The position numbers and the translations under genes were made by a program. This document shows positions 34,910 to 48,800 of a stretch of 64,000 bases of DNA, one piece after another. The stretch is from the NCBI GenBank assembly GCA_964036275.1, contig OZ038434.1:35673279-35737278 (forward strand). The letters are read 5' to 3'. Position 1 is the stretch's first letter, and each line of letters starts with the position of its first letter. The notes beneath the pieces were generated by a model. That model had not been told where the DNA came from. It saw only the letters and a list, made by a program, of their open reading frames with translations, and searched no databases. Origin of the DNA: Litoditis marina (lineage: Eukaryota; Nematoda; Chromadorea; Rhabditida; Rhabditidae).

Positions 34910-35726
34910 ATGTCACTGCAAACTTGAACCTGAAAACTTCAGTGAGCACGAAAGTGACAGCAGTTTCTCTGTTTCTCGACAAAATTTTTCTAATAAACGT
35001 TGTTTGTCTTCCTCTAAATATAACTATGCAGCTCAAAAGTAGTTTGTTTTAAAGCACTGCCATGTATCAGAAATGAAGATGAAGCAGTATTATACTACTT
35101 GCACTGAGAAAAAGGAGGACAGACACAGTCTTAGCAGGTTGTTATTTAGTCTTTGTAGGGAACAGGCCAAGTCGATACTCATCTTCAAGTTTATTCCCGA
35201 TATCCTTAAAACAACCACGTGTATACTGCTAGTTTCACGAGACCATTCAATTGACTCATATTGATGAACGAAGAATATGAAACCTTATCTCACAACTATC
35301 AATTCTTTCAGAGGCATTTTATGGCTATGAATACTTTTTCTGTGTTCTCACTATCTATGGTTGTGAGACCGTGAGCTGCGTAAAGGTTTCGATTGTTCTT
35401 AACATCCCACACTATTCATGTTGCCATATGCCGCTGTGTTCTTAGTTTGATCCCGTATTATCTCAGCCAAACACAGTGAATTATGAGAGCTTGACATCAT
35501 AAATTAGGACATCTAGATCAAACACAACGAAGATTATATGACTTTCTGTAGTTCGCAGTGGGTTCTTCGCTTCATATGCGTCTATTTGAAAAAAAATACA
35601 ATCCTCACTTGATAAATGCTTGCTCATAACAAGCGAACTTCTCGTTATTCACATAGTATGTAATTCCGTGTCATTTCGGTTTCGTTGACAAATTGTCACA
35701 ATCCATGTGGTTGATTGTTGGTCAGA
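34910..35726. other. Intergenic between lectin genes 3 and 4
   Basis: 3' flank of gene 3 and 5' flank of gene 4. TGATAA near 35610 is a possible GATA-type site, and GGTCAG lies one base before the next ATG (possible trans-splice acceptor). The frames here show no domain or conservation, and I see no gene. Confidence 0.5.
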
Positions 35727-38700
35727 ATGTTGACTCTACTCATTTTTCTGCCACTTGTCTGGACAGCGTGCCCTTTGGGGACATATTATGACTCTGGTTC
35801 CAACAGGTTAGTTTTCATAAGAAGTGCTCAAGTCTTTGCTGTAGTTTCACTGCAACACAGAACATAAATTGATAACTTTGGCCCGGAATTCAAGGGATGA
35901 AATCACAAACACACGGGCAGAAAACCGTATAGAGCTGGTTTGGAAAAACCGAACTTCATAGAAACCTTCATCAGAGGAGGGGAAAAATAAGAAGTGCACA
36001 ATGATGCATTCCTTTGTAGAAAATTGTGTTTGAATGGGAAAACAAACAACGACAACTGGAGATTGTTAGCATGGAAAAAGCTGAGTCTCTTGTGATATTA
36101 GTTCAAGTACGTGAACAAATCTGAGCTCCAACTTGTTCAGGGCAAACCTCAAACTACCACTGAAAAGCGGCAGGATAAAAAAAAACACCAAAATGGTGAC
36201 CATTATAGACTGCCTTCATGTGAGCGACTTGTATTTGTTCACCCGTTTCCGTGTTTTCCAGATGTTACCAATTCTCTATCGAACCTGCTACATTCCTCGA
36301 GGCTGAACTGAGTTGTGGAGTTTATGGAGGACATTTGACGTCGATTAGCAATGCATTCGAAAACGTATTTGTATCAGGTACGGGAATACAACGAATTGTT
36401 TCATTTTGATTGTGCTGTGATTCATAGACATAAAACATTTTGCGCTTTTGTGAAGGAAAACTCGCCTACTTTGCAAACAATCGACTGTTATATTGTTTTC
36501 TCCAGTCCGTATACAATGCTGTCCGTAAACAGTCATATTGATTCAGACATAATATACTACCGAAAGATAATATTTTTCGAAACGTGAATAATTTTCGCTA
36601 TCACAATCACCCACTTCTTGTATGAAGTATTGATTGGAAAACTTTACTGCATGGAAACGAGACTACAAACGTCACTTGTTTTGGCGCCACCCCAAAACTC
36701 CCTCTGCGTGGATCAGATCTGACCTAGGGAAAATGAAATGGAGTTTGAATAATTGAGCCTCTATAGTTAACATGTAAAACTTATATTGGTATTGATCATA
36801 TTGTCTCAGTTCGGCCTAATATTTGGACTTTCCTTTCTGCCCCCCCCCCCCCCTTTAAGAATCTTTACCAAACAGCGACGAAGTAAAACTACAAACACAT
36901 CGGGGACCGCAATGTGCACCGCATACGCTTGCTTTCGAAAGAGCAAACCAATAAAGATTGCTTATGTAAGTATGTGCTCAGTGAAAGGTGCCACTCAAAA
37001 TCGCTTCGACCCTGATTCAAGACGATTTTGGTGTTGTTCTCAGAGAGTTGGTTCATCATCAGTTGAACCCCTCTGAGAACTTGAGAAACAGGACGAGAAG
37101 ACGTGAATGTTTTGTTTTTATGGAGTTTCACCAATTATTCTATTTCAAATTAAGAATTTTTTCAGAAACGGGTCGATCCACATTCCAGAATGCTCCCGAT
37201 TATTGGATCGGTGCCAATCTTTTAATGGGCCCTGATTGGAGGTGGACCGACAATACGACATTCTTGTTCCAGAATTGGGCTCCAAGTTGGTTTTCCTCTA
37301 GTTTCGAGCCGAAGTCATCTGCAGTAATTCCATTCCGTCGTTTGTCCATCTCTCATTGAATCATGTTAAACTTGCTTCAGTTTCATATTTCGAGAGGATG
37401 CTGTTTTGTGATGTTCCGTACCTATGTGTGTGAATCAAAACTTAATTTTCGTAATCAGCCATTAGTAGTCTGATAAATTTCACTCGATACACGGATGAAT
37501 TATATCTCAGGAAAAACATTCACTATTTTCTATTTACCTCAGTGATGACTGAGCAGATTCACGAGATTGCATCAATGAACATTTAGGTTTACCGAACTCA
37601 ATAAAATATAACTGTGGAGCTGTGCAAACCGTCAACGGAATTTGGAGGTGAGGAGGTTCCAAACGTAACTGTCTTATTGATGACTGATACTTATCTCAAC
37701 ACTTCCGGGAACCTAACCATTAAAATCTACACTCTGCATGACACTGAGAGGTGACCGGGACCGCGTAACGTTTCCATTTAAGGCTATCAGACGGTTATCT
37801 AGTCAGGTAACCTGAAAAGATTACCAGAAACCGGTCACGTTGTCAACAAAACCGGTCACCGAAAAACTCACAGTTTTTGATTGCTCTGAAAAAAACCTCA
37901 GAATCGACTCCAGAGGGACCATTTTAACAATCTTTCGTGTACGGAAAATATTGTAAAAACAGTTCAGTGGTTACACGGGCCTGACCGAAAATTAGGAAAT
38001 TTTTAGTTGATGATATTCTGGCTTCATTTTTGCTTCCTGCTTCTAGTTGATGATGATTATGTTGTAGCCCTTCCGACTGCAATGATCTAAAGCCCTACGT
38101 TTGCGCTTTAGCGGAATCTATTCCTACAGCAACGCCAACCTCATGTCCTACTCAACCTCGTTTGTTTTGCCTATTGTTCATGATTAAGTTCATTATAATC
38201 ATTTCAATTATGAAAGAAAGGTATTATTTAGTACAGTCAGCTCAATACCACACTTTCATAAACCTAATTCAGATATCTGATAGTATAAATGATTGTGAAG
38301 TCTGCTGTTAAACTGTTGGCCTGTGTTCCTGTGTAGTCGACTTCTCTCCTCTTTCAAATAGACAAAAACGAACCAAGGGCTAGTTGCTAGCTCACAACTA
38401 TTCAACACCAATTCACAATGTCATCAATACAATACATCATTGATAGTTTACAGTTGAATCATCACGATTACACTACTTCAACAATGTTTCTGTTTTAATA
38501 ATGGTTAAGTTTTCAGTTTTCAGCTCATCCTGGTTATTGCGAAACCGGTTGGACATACTTCAATGGAGCTGATTCTTGCTACAAGGTATAATCCTCACCA
38601 TTCCTACTGAGACGCCTACAGTAGTAAACAATAAGGGGCGGAGCCAAGATGACTTGGCTGCCTTCCAGCGTTTTCACCAATACGCCGGTTGACTGAAAAC

Positions 38701-40553
38701 GCGGCCGGTGCGAGGACCGAACTCCCACCTTGTGAGCGGTGGTGCGCCCACAGCTCTACAGATAGGCTGATAGACAAGCATCTGTTATAGAGTTTGTTCT
38801 TTTCAAAGCCAATATGCACGGTGTATGCTCGCCGATCCCGCTGTGTTTGTAGCCTGATGCATTTTGGTCAAAAATCGTGAGTTATGGTGTATCCAAAGAT
38901 CAAACTTTAACTAAGATTTGGTCCTTGTTCAAAATTCGAAAACTCGAAATTTTGAACTCGATTAACAACCCTAGTAAACATGGTTTTCACACACACACGA
39001 ACGTACTTTCAAGACTGAAGTCAACGCATTCGAGAAGCAGACAAGCAGGAGCGTTGTTAGAACCAATAATTTCTCAGGGAAGTAGAGTGTTGTGTATCCG
39101 CCTGTCGTGCAACTATTTCCATTAGGGTTTGACAATTATCGAGTTATTCTACTCAAAAACTCGATATTCCCAAAACTCAAAAACTCGAAATGTTGAACTC
39201 GATTAACAACCGTAGTTTCCATGTTTAGGTCTTATTGAATGAGAATTTCGACAATGCCGAGGCGATTTGTGTGGCAGCCAATGCTCATCTTGCTTCAGTG
39301 CACAGTCTAGCTGAGGATATTTTTCTAACAGGTCAGCAAATTTTTTCTTACAGGTCAGCAAAGTTTTTTTTCCACGGTTTATCATACAACAATTAGCCAA
39401 ATCTCATGGATATTACTGTGGGTGGATTGAATAGGTTACGCTATCTATGTGCATTAAGTGTACTTTCTGTACATATCTCACTCCATTATGCTGCTGTTCT
39501 TGTTCTGTGTATGAAATTAATTGAAGTTGTGACATGCTGGGAGATCAAACTGCAATGGAACTGTAGTCACTCACCAGGCCACAAGGTACTAGAATCGTGC
39601 GTACGTCCAGGCACTTTTGCTACAGATCTTTCCACAACGGGACTAGATGTCCACTGGATCCAACTTCCTTATCTGGGACTTCGAAAGGTGGACAATGAGT
39701 GGGCCTGGACGGACAATTCGCCGGTAAATCAAACAATTTTTGAAAAAACAGATCGTTCTTCCCCGGAGATTCTCCCCGGCACTCCCTCCGTAGATTAATG
39801 ATCGCTCACCGAAGTTGAGGGCTATTGTACCATGGGCTCTCCTCGACGTTTGTCCGTGCGGTTGTACAACATTCCCGATACTTCGATACGTTATAAGCCC
39901 ATGATCTCTGGCACTTTCTTTAGACAAAAGAAGTTGCATGGAAAACGCAGTACATGATTTACACCTCTCGTACCGATTATAGTCTTCATTTGCTCGTTGA
40001 ATTGTTGCCAGCAGATGAGAAAGTGTGTAGATCAAGAATACGCTGAACTGACCGATGGCGGAATCCCAGCCCTACCAAATAGACTGTTCATCGACCACAA
40101 CGATTTGATAAATCCAATACCAGCTCATGTTTCGGCCATGAGAATATGAGCATGTTTTGTTAGGTTAGGACTGTATGATTGACTAGTTCAGGTTGATTAT
40201 TTGAATTGGGCCCCTGGTGCTCCGGATAACTTCAACAATTCCGAAAACTGTGCTCAGGTACGGATTTGACATTTAGCTTATTGCTTCAAAAATTATTAGG
40301 AGAATTAACTAGAACTGAGTAAATTTCGTTGGCGGCGGACCTCTCCAAGTTCGATATTTCTTGAACTCGACATATTGAGCAGCTTTCTGATGTGTATGGC
40401 TTGGTTTTCGATCTCCTATAACCCAATTGTTTTCAGCTGATATCGGATCACATAGTTGATAACAACAAGGAGGGGGTGAAGCAGAAGTGGAACGACATAG
40501 CTTGTCACTACGCACTACGAGCATTCATCTGCAAAAGAGCGGCTCTTCACTGA
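35727..40553 (+). CDS. Secreted two-domain C-type lectin-like protein (gene 4)
   Basis: Ten exons: 35727-35806, 36262-36377, 37166-37285, 37587-37647, 38068-38159, 38524-38585, 39229-39331, 39626-39723, 40192-40257, 40437-40553; 304 residues. Signal peptide MLTLLIFLPLVWTA; domain 1 CPLGTYYDSGSNRCYQF, GGHLTSISNAFEN, YWIGANLL, WRWTDNT, YVC; short linker; domain 2 CETGWTYF, AHLASVHSLAED, NEWAWTDNSP, ENC, FICKRAALH. It is closest to gene 1: exons 5-7 share almost every residue, including SPSDCNDLKPYVCAL and CETGWTYFNGADSCYK. This points to duplication of gene 1 with genes 2 and 3 between them, or to gene conversion. Sugar-site triplets are LPN and APD, not canonical. Confidence 0.9.
38632..38768 (-). 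mobile_element. tRNA-like SINE candidate (intron 6 of gene 4)
   Basis: The minus strand holds TAGAGCTGTGGGCGCACC, like a tRNA A box, and 20-odd bases later GGGAGTTCGGTCCTCGCAC, like a B box. It lies inside a lectin intron. No full cloverleaf was built, so a tRNA-derived retroposon is only a suggestion. Confidence 0.35.
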
Positions 40554-40770
40554 TATTATGTTTTACGTTTCACAGTTCACACACATGTCATGATCAGAAT
40601 TAAATGTTTGAGCAAGTATTGATTTATCATCGAGTTACCTGCGTAATGAAATATGGTTTATACTGTTCATTTATATATTTATACTGTTTGGAATCACAAT
40701 AATCAATTGTTCATTAGAAAAAGCGTCCTGAATATTCGACGGATCACTGTAGATTGGTGAAACGGAGTAT
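40554..40770. other. 3' flank of lectin gene 4
   Basis: AT-rich sequence with no recognisable gene. No clear AATAAA within 100 bases of the stop. Confidence 0.5.
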
Positions 40771-41687
40771 AGATGCAAACGATAAGTAAGCAAACGATAC
40801 AAACGATAACGATATACCTATCGAGCATATTTATTCTCAATAGATACATATAAGACTCTGCAATCTAAATTTTTCTCAAAAGTCGAAAAAGTTTGAAATT
40901 CGGTAATTATTTGGGAACCGAACTTTTTGAATTCCCAGTTTTCGAACCTTTGAGGAAAAAAGTTGGTTTTGGGAGGCATATCAACATGAAAATAATATTT
41001 CCCACTTTTTCAATGATTAATATTTTGGGATCCCATTTTTTCAATGATTGATATTTTGGGATCCCATTTTTTCAATGATTGATATTTTGGGATACATTTC
41101 TATGAATTCCACTTCAAGTGGTGCTTCGAATGCCCTCGCGCGAAGATAAACGCAACACGAGGCGCGTATCTGGCTGCGCCGTATTTGGTATTGGTATTAT
41201 TTCAGCGTATTTGTCTCGACGCCCCTTTCTCTGCGCCTCTCATTTTTCCGTATACTAATGCTTAGTTACAGCTCCCGCGAGAACACGAGACGCAGAGACA
41301 GAGATGCAGAGACAGTTATCGTCTGAAAAACCACTCATACTAGATACGGCGCAGCCGAGAACGTGCATTACTGAATGAGTATTCATTCGCGCGAGAAGTG
41401 TAAGCCGATTTTGAAAGATGTACTCAGCAACTAGAGATAAGTTTTCCCAATTTATCAATCAATGATTGATAAAGTGGGATCCCAATTTATCAATGATTGA
41501 TAAAGTGGGATCCCATCTTTTCAATGATTGAAATCTTGGGACGTGAAAAATTAATCTTTTGAAGCAATCGTGGATAAAGTTTGCATCAAAAAGTGAAATA
41601 TTTTCTTTCCCAGAAAATATTTCTTTTTCGGGAAAAAATAGATTCTGAGATTTATTTAGATTGCAGCGTCTTATATCGTTTGCATCT
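40771..41687. mobile_element. Non-autonomous element with inverted ends
   Basis: The ends are AGATGCAAACGATA (40771) and TATCGTTTGCATCT (to 41687). Subterminal CTGCAATCTAAAT also occurs in inverted form on both sides. Inside are repeats of TTTTGGGATCCCATTTTTTC (near 41030-41095) and of TTATCAATGATTGATAAAGT (near 41455-41520), and a nested inverted pair around TGGCTGCGCCGTAT and ATACGGCGCAGCCG. No protein frame is present. Confidence 0.6.
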
Positions 41688-42813
41688 TTCTGCCTTAGCC
41701 TCCCGATCTGGGGCTCAAAATAATACTGCAGCCTTAGTTGATTGGACATTTAAGAGAGCTTGGATTTATCTTGTTTCTCTGGTCACTGCTGGAGATGTTT
41801 TTTTCCCCACAATATAGACAAACTACGAGGGTATTCTCAATATTTAAAAGGAGAATGAAAACAAAACATGTTATTTTCTATTGATACACATCGTACATGT
41901 ATTCTCACAACAGTGAAACCTGATCACACTATTCCGGAGTAGATTTAAAGATGCACCAAGACCCTTATCTGTCATTTTCTGTTCGATTAAAATTTTCAGA
42001 CACGACATAGACAAAAAATGAGATAGCCGGAAAATTGCTTATTTAAGGGCTCCTCTTAGTGTTATTGTGCTGACACCCTTAGTACCTGTGCAACCTTTAC
42101 ATAGAGCTAAAAGTTCCATTTTTTTGAATACTTATTTGGAAAAGTGTTCAATTGGCGAGATTGGTATCTTCGGAGAGTTGCCTTGGAATCTTGGAAAGAA
42201 CCCAGCTGGACGCGACTAGCCAGGAAACGGAACCGTCTACGCGTTTCAAACGAGAGGCATTGGCTGAAATCCATTCGAGCTCCCAATTCTCACTGCGATT
42301 GGTGGATTGAAGATAGAAAAACGGGATTCCAGTTAGTTCATATTTGATTTAGTTCTAAGCGTTTTCTTCTTCGATGTTCCTCAAAACTATTAAACTTCTT
42401 AAACTTCTTGATAAATGTTCTTACCTCACTCAAGAAATATTGCACTTATCCATCTTCAAAAACTAGTCCTAGAGCTTTTCATTTGAACTTATCAATAGCC
42501 TCTTATTCAAAAAATCTTTTACATATCAGACACCAATGCGTGTAGTTTGAACTCTGTCAATAATAGTTCGTGCACTTTGCTGTGCTCCGTCAATCAAAAT
42601 ACAAATCGTTTTTCCCATAAACCGAATTCAGATCAACTATTCTCTTCTTCACGTTATAGAATAGAGTTTCCTTCACTAACATTGATGTTCGTATCAGACA
42701 CGAGCGCCTGTAGTTTGCAATGACAGTTTGAGAATTCCGTCTCTTTCCCGGATCAAACTACAAACCTAAATTCAGTCATTGACTACAACAATTATTTCCT
42801 ATTTCCAGAGCGT
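41688..42813. other. Intergenic upstream of the SLC6-like gene
   Basis: A frame at 42144-42347 (Trp- and Arg-rich, starting at a GTG) has no recognised domain and no splice support, so it is not called. GATCAAACTACAAAC near 42752 is a copy of the common dispersed motif. ATTTCCAG six bases before the next ATG may be a trans-splice or leader-exon acceptor. Confidence 0.4.
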
Positions 42814-45800
42814 ATGCAACTTCCGCTGCCGTCCTACACCCCCTCTTCACTACAATCTACGGTCAAAGAAGACAAAGTGAAGATGAAGGAAGAAAATACC
42901 CCCAACACAGAGGTCGTATTTATGAAAATCCCGATGTTTCCAATCCAATCTGCGTTTCTTTGAACATACGCTCAAGGTGGCGTGATGCTCTAGCATAAGT
43001 ATTTGATTTGTCAAACCGTTGTGGACACCGTATCATCGATTTTGTGAGAGGCGGAGTTAGGCGAGATGCCAGCCCGTCTGCGTATCATTGATCTACACAC
43101 TCTTACACACTCTCTCAGCCGCTGAAAAATAGACAACGACCGCTCGCTCAACATCGCTCAATCAATCGAACCCTCTGCTCTCTTTATGGGGAAAATGGCG
43201 ACTATACTCAGCAGTTGGTTCGAACCGCCGTTTTTGTAGTTTGATTTTGTCAAAGTTCATTCGTGATTAGAAACGGTCTGCATGCAGATAAAACTACAGC
43301 TCAGATATTGTCATCTTCTATACCAGGATTCAAGATTTATTCATTCACTTCATATTGTTGCAATATGATGTTCCTTTATGGTCATCCAGGTATCTCGGCC
43401 TCTGCACATTCTCAATCTGTACACTCGTGTTTCTTTTCAATTCATCTTCTATATACTATATCACTATCTGAATAAATCTTGAATCCTAAAATCTTGAATA
43501 TACTTATTTTTACAGTCCAACTTGTCGGTCCATAAAACCCAGAATGAGTCTGTTCATGCCGATATCGGCACCGATGGAAAGTCGAAATCTGCTAAGGTAG
43601 ATCAAAATGTTCATAATTTTTTATCTTGCATACTCTGATCTTATCTCTTGTCTTGTTTTACACCATTTTCTCCTTCCCTGTGGGTAGTGCGCAAATTTAG
43701 TTATACTACAGAAGAGCATTGAAAACTTTCGCAGAGAAAACATGTATTTTTGTAAAAAAATATAGCATTTATCAACAAAGAATAAACGACATTTTCAGAA
43801 AAGAGTGGAAGATCCGGATCAACCTGCACTGCAAAAGAGTGCTACAACACAGAAGTCCGAAAATGTGGGTTGACCAATTCAGAGAAAAATGAAAAACCGC
43901 AACTTACTGAACTTGTCCCAATGATGACTCTCTGATAGCAATAGCAGTAGTTAAATAATCTCAGGAAATATATCCCAATGCTACGACTGCTCTCCCCAAC
44001 CTTGTTAGCACCGTACACTTTCATGTTTTATTAGAGCATGCTGTACAAACTTCCAATTGAACCCAATAGTTTTGTTAAATTCTTTTTTTGCGAGTTTCTG
44101 GAAAATAAGTAAATAAGCATGCACCTTATCCTTCTTCGTTTCTTTTGATGGTTGATTGTTCCAGCAAGAGAAAGAGCCGTTGCTTCCTGTGATCTCTGCA
44201 TCAAAAGAGAACACGTCTAGAGAACCTGGTGAGTCTTCATCAACTTCAGTAATCCTGTTGGCAAAAATGCTTTTTAAATACGTGAAAAAAAAAACAAAGT
44301 AAAATATAAGAACTTGAAAATATCCAAAATATGTGACCCAACCAAGAAGCCGCAAGTTTGACTAACTGAAAAGTCTTAGAACTACAATGAGTTTTCCGAA
44401 GTCCAAAAATCAATAATACTGTAGATAAACACAAATAACAAGAAATACTTTCCAGATGCAGGGGCGGTTCCGGCCAAACACGGCATAGATTGGTTCAGCA
44501 TTTCCATCTCCATTTGCATTGCGGCTACCACGTTCGATTATCATCAAATGCACTATTTGAGCTTCGCGGCTCGAAATACTGGAGGACGTAAGAAATAATA
44601 ATAATTTATCCACACGTTATTGGACAAATTATTTCAATGGCTAATGAGTTTGGGAGATGATGATTCAAACGCAAATATGTGCAGGAAAATGAACGACCCA
44701 TAGCTGTCTAGGTTGGGCTAGGCCCGGGTGGCGAGGAGAAAATAAAGCTTGAATACGATTTACTTAGTTATACGATAGTTATATACTGTCAGTCAATTGT
44801 ATAGTTCTGGTCACTCCCACTGATACTTGGCCGCGTGCCAATGAATGTTCCAGGCAAATTTTCACCACTTTGCAATTAGCGGTTGTTCAGTTTCATAAGA
44901 ACACATAAACAGAAACTGTCTTCAGAATACTCATGTTTTCTCTGAGAAATAGGCATCCGGATATCTTGGAATGATGCCAAGGGAATGGGAATGAAACAAA
45001 CTATACAGCCACGTGTAACATGTTGAAGACAGCAAAACTCAGAAACGTATAATAACAATGTGCACGATGACTAATTAGAATGCTAACTTCACATGACTTT
45101 TTAATTTACCAGTAGTATACCAGCTGCCCTTTTCTCTCACTGTTGTGTGAAGGGGTTTATGAGTAAAATGAGCGCTAGGAGTTGGAGACAAAGAATCATC
45201 TTAGAAGACTACGGCTATCCTCCAAGAGGCAGTCTGTCACACACAGTTTGCAAGTCTAAAGTAGGCTAAGGGGAAGCAGAAAGGAACATTGGTATAGAAC
45301 AACTACATGAATTTATATATACTTCTTTCAACCTGGAATAGTTGATCCCTCACCAGATTTAGATCTAACAAACATGTCAGTATCTGAAACACAATTTCGA
45401 TTTGTATCAAGTCAGATCCAATTCGGTACACTCTCAATAAGTTTATTACAACTCATTAACGCACGGTTTTCAGTACAGTATAGTCATCCGTCACAATACA
45501 TTTGAATCTATTCTAGTCTATTTGGTGGTGGCCTATCTTGTGTTCGGAATTTGGCTCGGATTCCCGGTTCTCAATCACTATTTCCATATTGCACAATACA
45601 CGCAGGCGGGGGTGACCAAGGTCTGGGGCCTGTACACGGAGATATTCCGATGTGAGTTTTCTTTCTTCTTTCTTATTTCAATATTAAGATTTGGGGTAGA
45701 GACGAAACGTACCACTTTCTGTTTCTCTCTTGCTTGTTCCATTTAGTTTGTATGATACAGCTGAGTTTTTTCTCTTATTTGATGTGAGATAAAGAAATTC

Positions 45801-48800
45801 GATGTGATTAACGACGTTCCCTCAAGAAAGATGGAAAAAAGAGCTGAATCGAGTGAGCAAACTGGGCAAGCGTCCTTATAGGGTTTTCTCGGCTCTCTAA
45901 CTTAACAACTACCGGGAAAGTTTGGTACGAAGCCCCATTTCCTCCAAGTCCGTACACGGTTGCTATTAATATTATGTAGCCTAAAAATTGTTCATAATAA
46001 AATAACGGACGAATAACTAACTTGTCTACCTTTTTCGAAGCTTTTCACTTTTTTTCATTCAAAGGCGTCGGTTTCGCGATGGCTGCGTTGGTGATTGTTC
46101 AATTGGCCCAACATGTGTTCTACGCAGCAGAAATTCTGGCCTTTCTGTATCACATTCTCGATGATCCAATGCAGGTTGTGCGCTGCAAAAAGGGCAATCC
46201 ATACGGTGAGTAAAGTCGTTGCAAAATATATTCGTCGCAAACGAAAAGGCGGGGGAGTACTCTATCTCAATTTTCGCTCGTCAGTTATTGGCTCTGGCTA
46301 CGAATCGTTTGCTCGCAGGTTCGATTCCGGCGAGAGACAACAATTTATGAACTTGAAATAAACTTGATTCTTTCCATATTTATTCTATATTAGAATACAT
46401 TATAAAATACGTTAAAATAGGTTAGTATCTTCACTAACATTTATACTAAGTAAGGAGTTGGTTTCATCAAATAAGTTATTATTTAATTTAAGTACTTTGG
46501 TCCATTGGACTTTATTTCAACCATTCTCTTTTTTCCTCACTGATGAGCCTCGGGAGAAAGAAAAAAGATTAGTGGTCACGTTTGCGGGTAGAGGCGAAAC
46601 GCGCTACTATGATTTCTTAGTAATATTTTAACGTATTTATTTTCTCTATGTTTGAGCTTTTACTTTTTTAATTGGCACGTCCCATGGGGAATGAAGAAAA
46701 AAAGGAGAAGTAGGAATAACTTGAATTTGGTTGCTTGATCTGCTGCTGTGAATCTAAACTGATTAAGGCAAAATCTCAGAGTTATGTATATTTACACTTT
46801 GGTCAGCTTATGTGTTCTAGAACAGCCCAAAATCTTCATAAATATACGCTATTTTTTGTTTTTACATTTCGCCGTGGTGTAAGACCAGAGAAAAAATGTA
46901 GCAAAACGGGAGACGCAGGATAGGATGGAGGTGCCGGGCTGTTTTAGCATAATGTATTCAAATGAGTTTAATGAGCTTCGTAAAAAAAAACTAAAAGTCT
47001 TTGGTGAACACCTCTAACTGGACGCGTTCATTTTCCAGATTGTCATCCTAGCGAAATTCCGGAGGTTTTGCAAGACTGCTGCTATTCTGTGGTTGATTCC
47101 ATCAACTGTATCAAAAAACACAACGTGTCGCACTCGATGGGTCAATATTGTGTCAATAATGTACCCGATAATGTGTTCTTGATAGCCGCTCCCAATCTGT
47201 TCAAAGCGTGAGAAGTTTCATATTGTTATTATTAGGAAAGGGCAGTAGTGATGGTTATTGTAAAAGAAAGTTGATTGTACATGTCGACGTTTAAAAATCG
47301 AACTCCTCTCAATCCGAACCTGCAGTAAAAATAAACATTGTGCAATAACTCCCAACAAATGAGGTTATTTGTGAGGGGAGTGATTGTACTAAATGTCGGT
47401 TTTCAAGGTAATTCGGCCCAAGGGGTGTGTGGGGGGGGGGGGTGATTGTACACTCTACCCGTGGTTCTGTTACCGACATAGTCTTTTGCTTTCCTACTGA
47501 GACTTCTACAGTACACTCCTACAGACTCTTACATATCCTATCTTTAATACAGGACGATTATGTGGACCAATCTCGAGTCAACGGCCCTTTAAACTGCAAT
47601 TGAAAAATGTATTGCAGTCTAAAGAACAGAAACGTTGCGATTGGACCACATAATCGTCCATCTTTAACTTGGTTTTCTTCAATGAAGGTTGTCGAAAAAG
47701 TTCTCCAGTTTCGCATGTGATTATATCATTGCACTTAACGCGTTTGTGAATATAGAGTTTGTAGTATTCAAATACCTAGAGCGAATACATTTTTCAAGTA
47801 TAGTCGCCATTTTCCCCATAAAGACAGCAGAGGGTTCAATTGATTGAGCGATGCGGGGCGAGCGGTCGTTGATTATTTGCCAGCAGTTGAGAGAGTGTGT
47901 AGATCAATGATACGCAGACTAGCTGGCCACTCGCCAAAACCCGTCCCATACAAAATCGATGGTATAGTGTCCACAACGGTTTGACAAATCCTATATATAG
48001 GGACTGAACCCTGAATAAAGGGTAGTTAAGACTACCTCGGAACTCTTTAAACTTGTTTAAATGAATCTTCAAATACAACCACCTTTCTGTTCATCACGTA
48101 TTGCTCAAATTCAGTTGGTTGTCCTTCATTTCTGTTTTCTCCATGTATCTCACATACTTGCATGTAAATCAATCAATCAATCAATCAATCAAAGCAATCC
48201 TGTTTTCTATTGTTCACTAAAGTGTGTCTGTTTCAGAAATTATATGTGGGAGCAGGCTCAAGGTTTCGCTTATGAAGTGAGTTTTCCAACTTCACATAAT
48301 TACTGAGAGACAACAACTCATATTTTGGGAAATGGTCGACAGTTTCAGAAAACGTTTTATGACGACTTAAAAGTTTTCAGTCGAGTAAAGTTTTGATTTG
48401 AACAATCCTAGTGTAAAATTATTGCTGGTTTCTCAAATTCTTACGTTTGTTTACGTGTTTAACTTGTTCACAGCATTTAGTGCTTGCTTACAACTTCACA
48501 TGTTTACAGCATTCCGTTTTTGTTCACAAGTTCACATATTTACAGCATTTTGTGACAGCGGTTTTGATTCTGCTGGTGGTGACTTCACTCGCCTTCCTAG
48601 AAGTTCGAATTTTCAGTTATGCGGTTGCGGGAACGTGTGAGTGCTGCAATGAATTTTCAAATAAAAGATCGAACTGAGACAATTCGATAAATGTTATTTC
48701 CTTTCTATAATGTCCAATTCCAAGCTTTGAATTCAAAGTTTCACTAGTTTTTTGCGTACTGTATGAGACGCAGAGGATGATTTGGAGTGAATGAATATTG

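Noticed and set aside
42144..42347. 67-codon Trp/Arg-rich frame
   Set aside because: Starts at GTG, no family recognised, and not needed for the SLC6-like gene.
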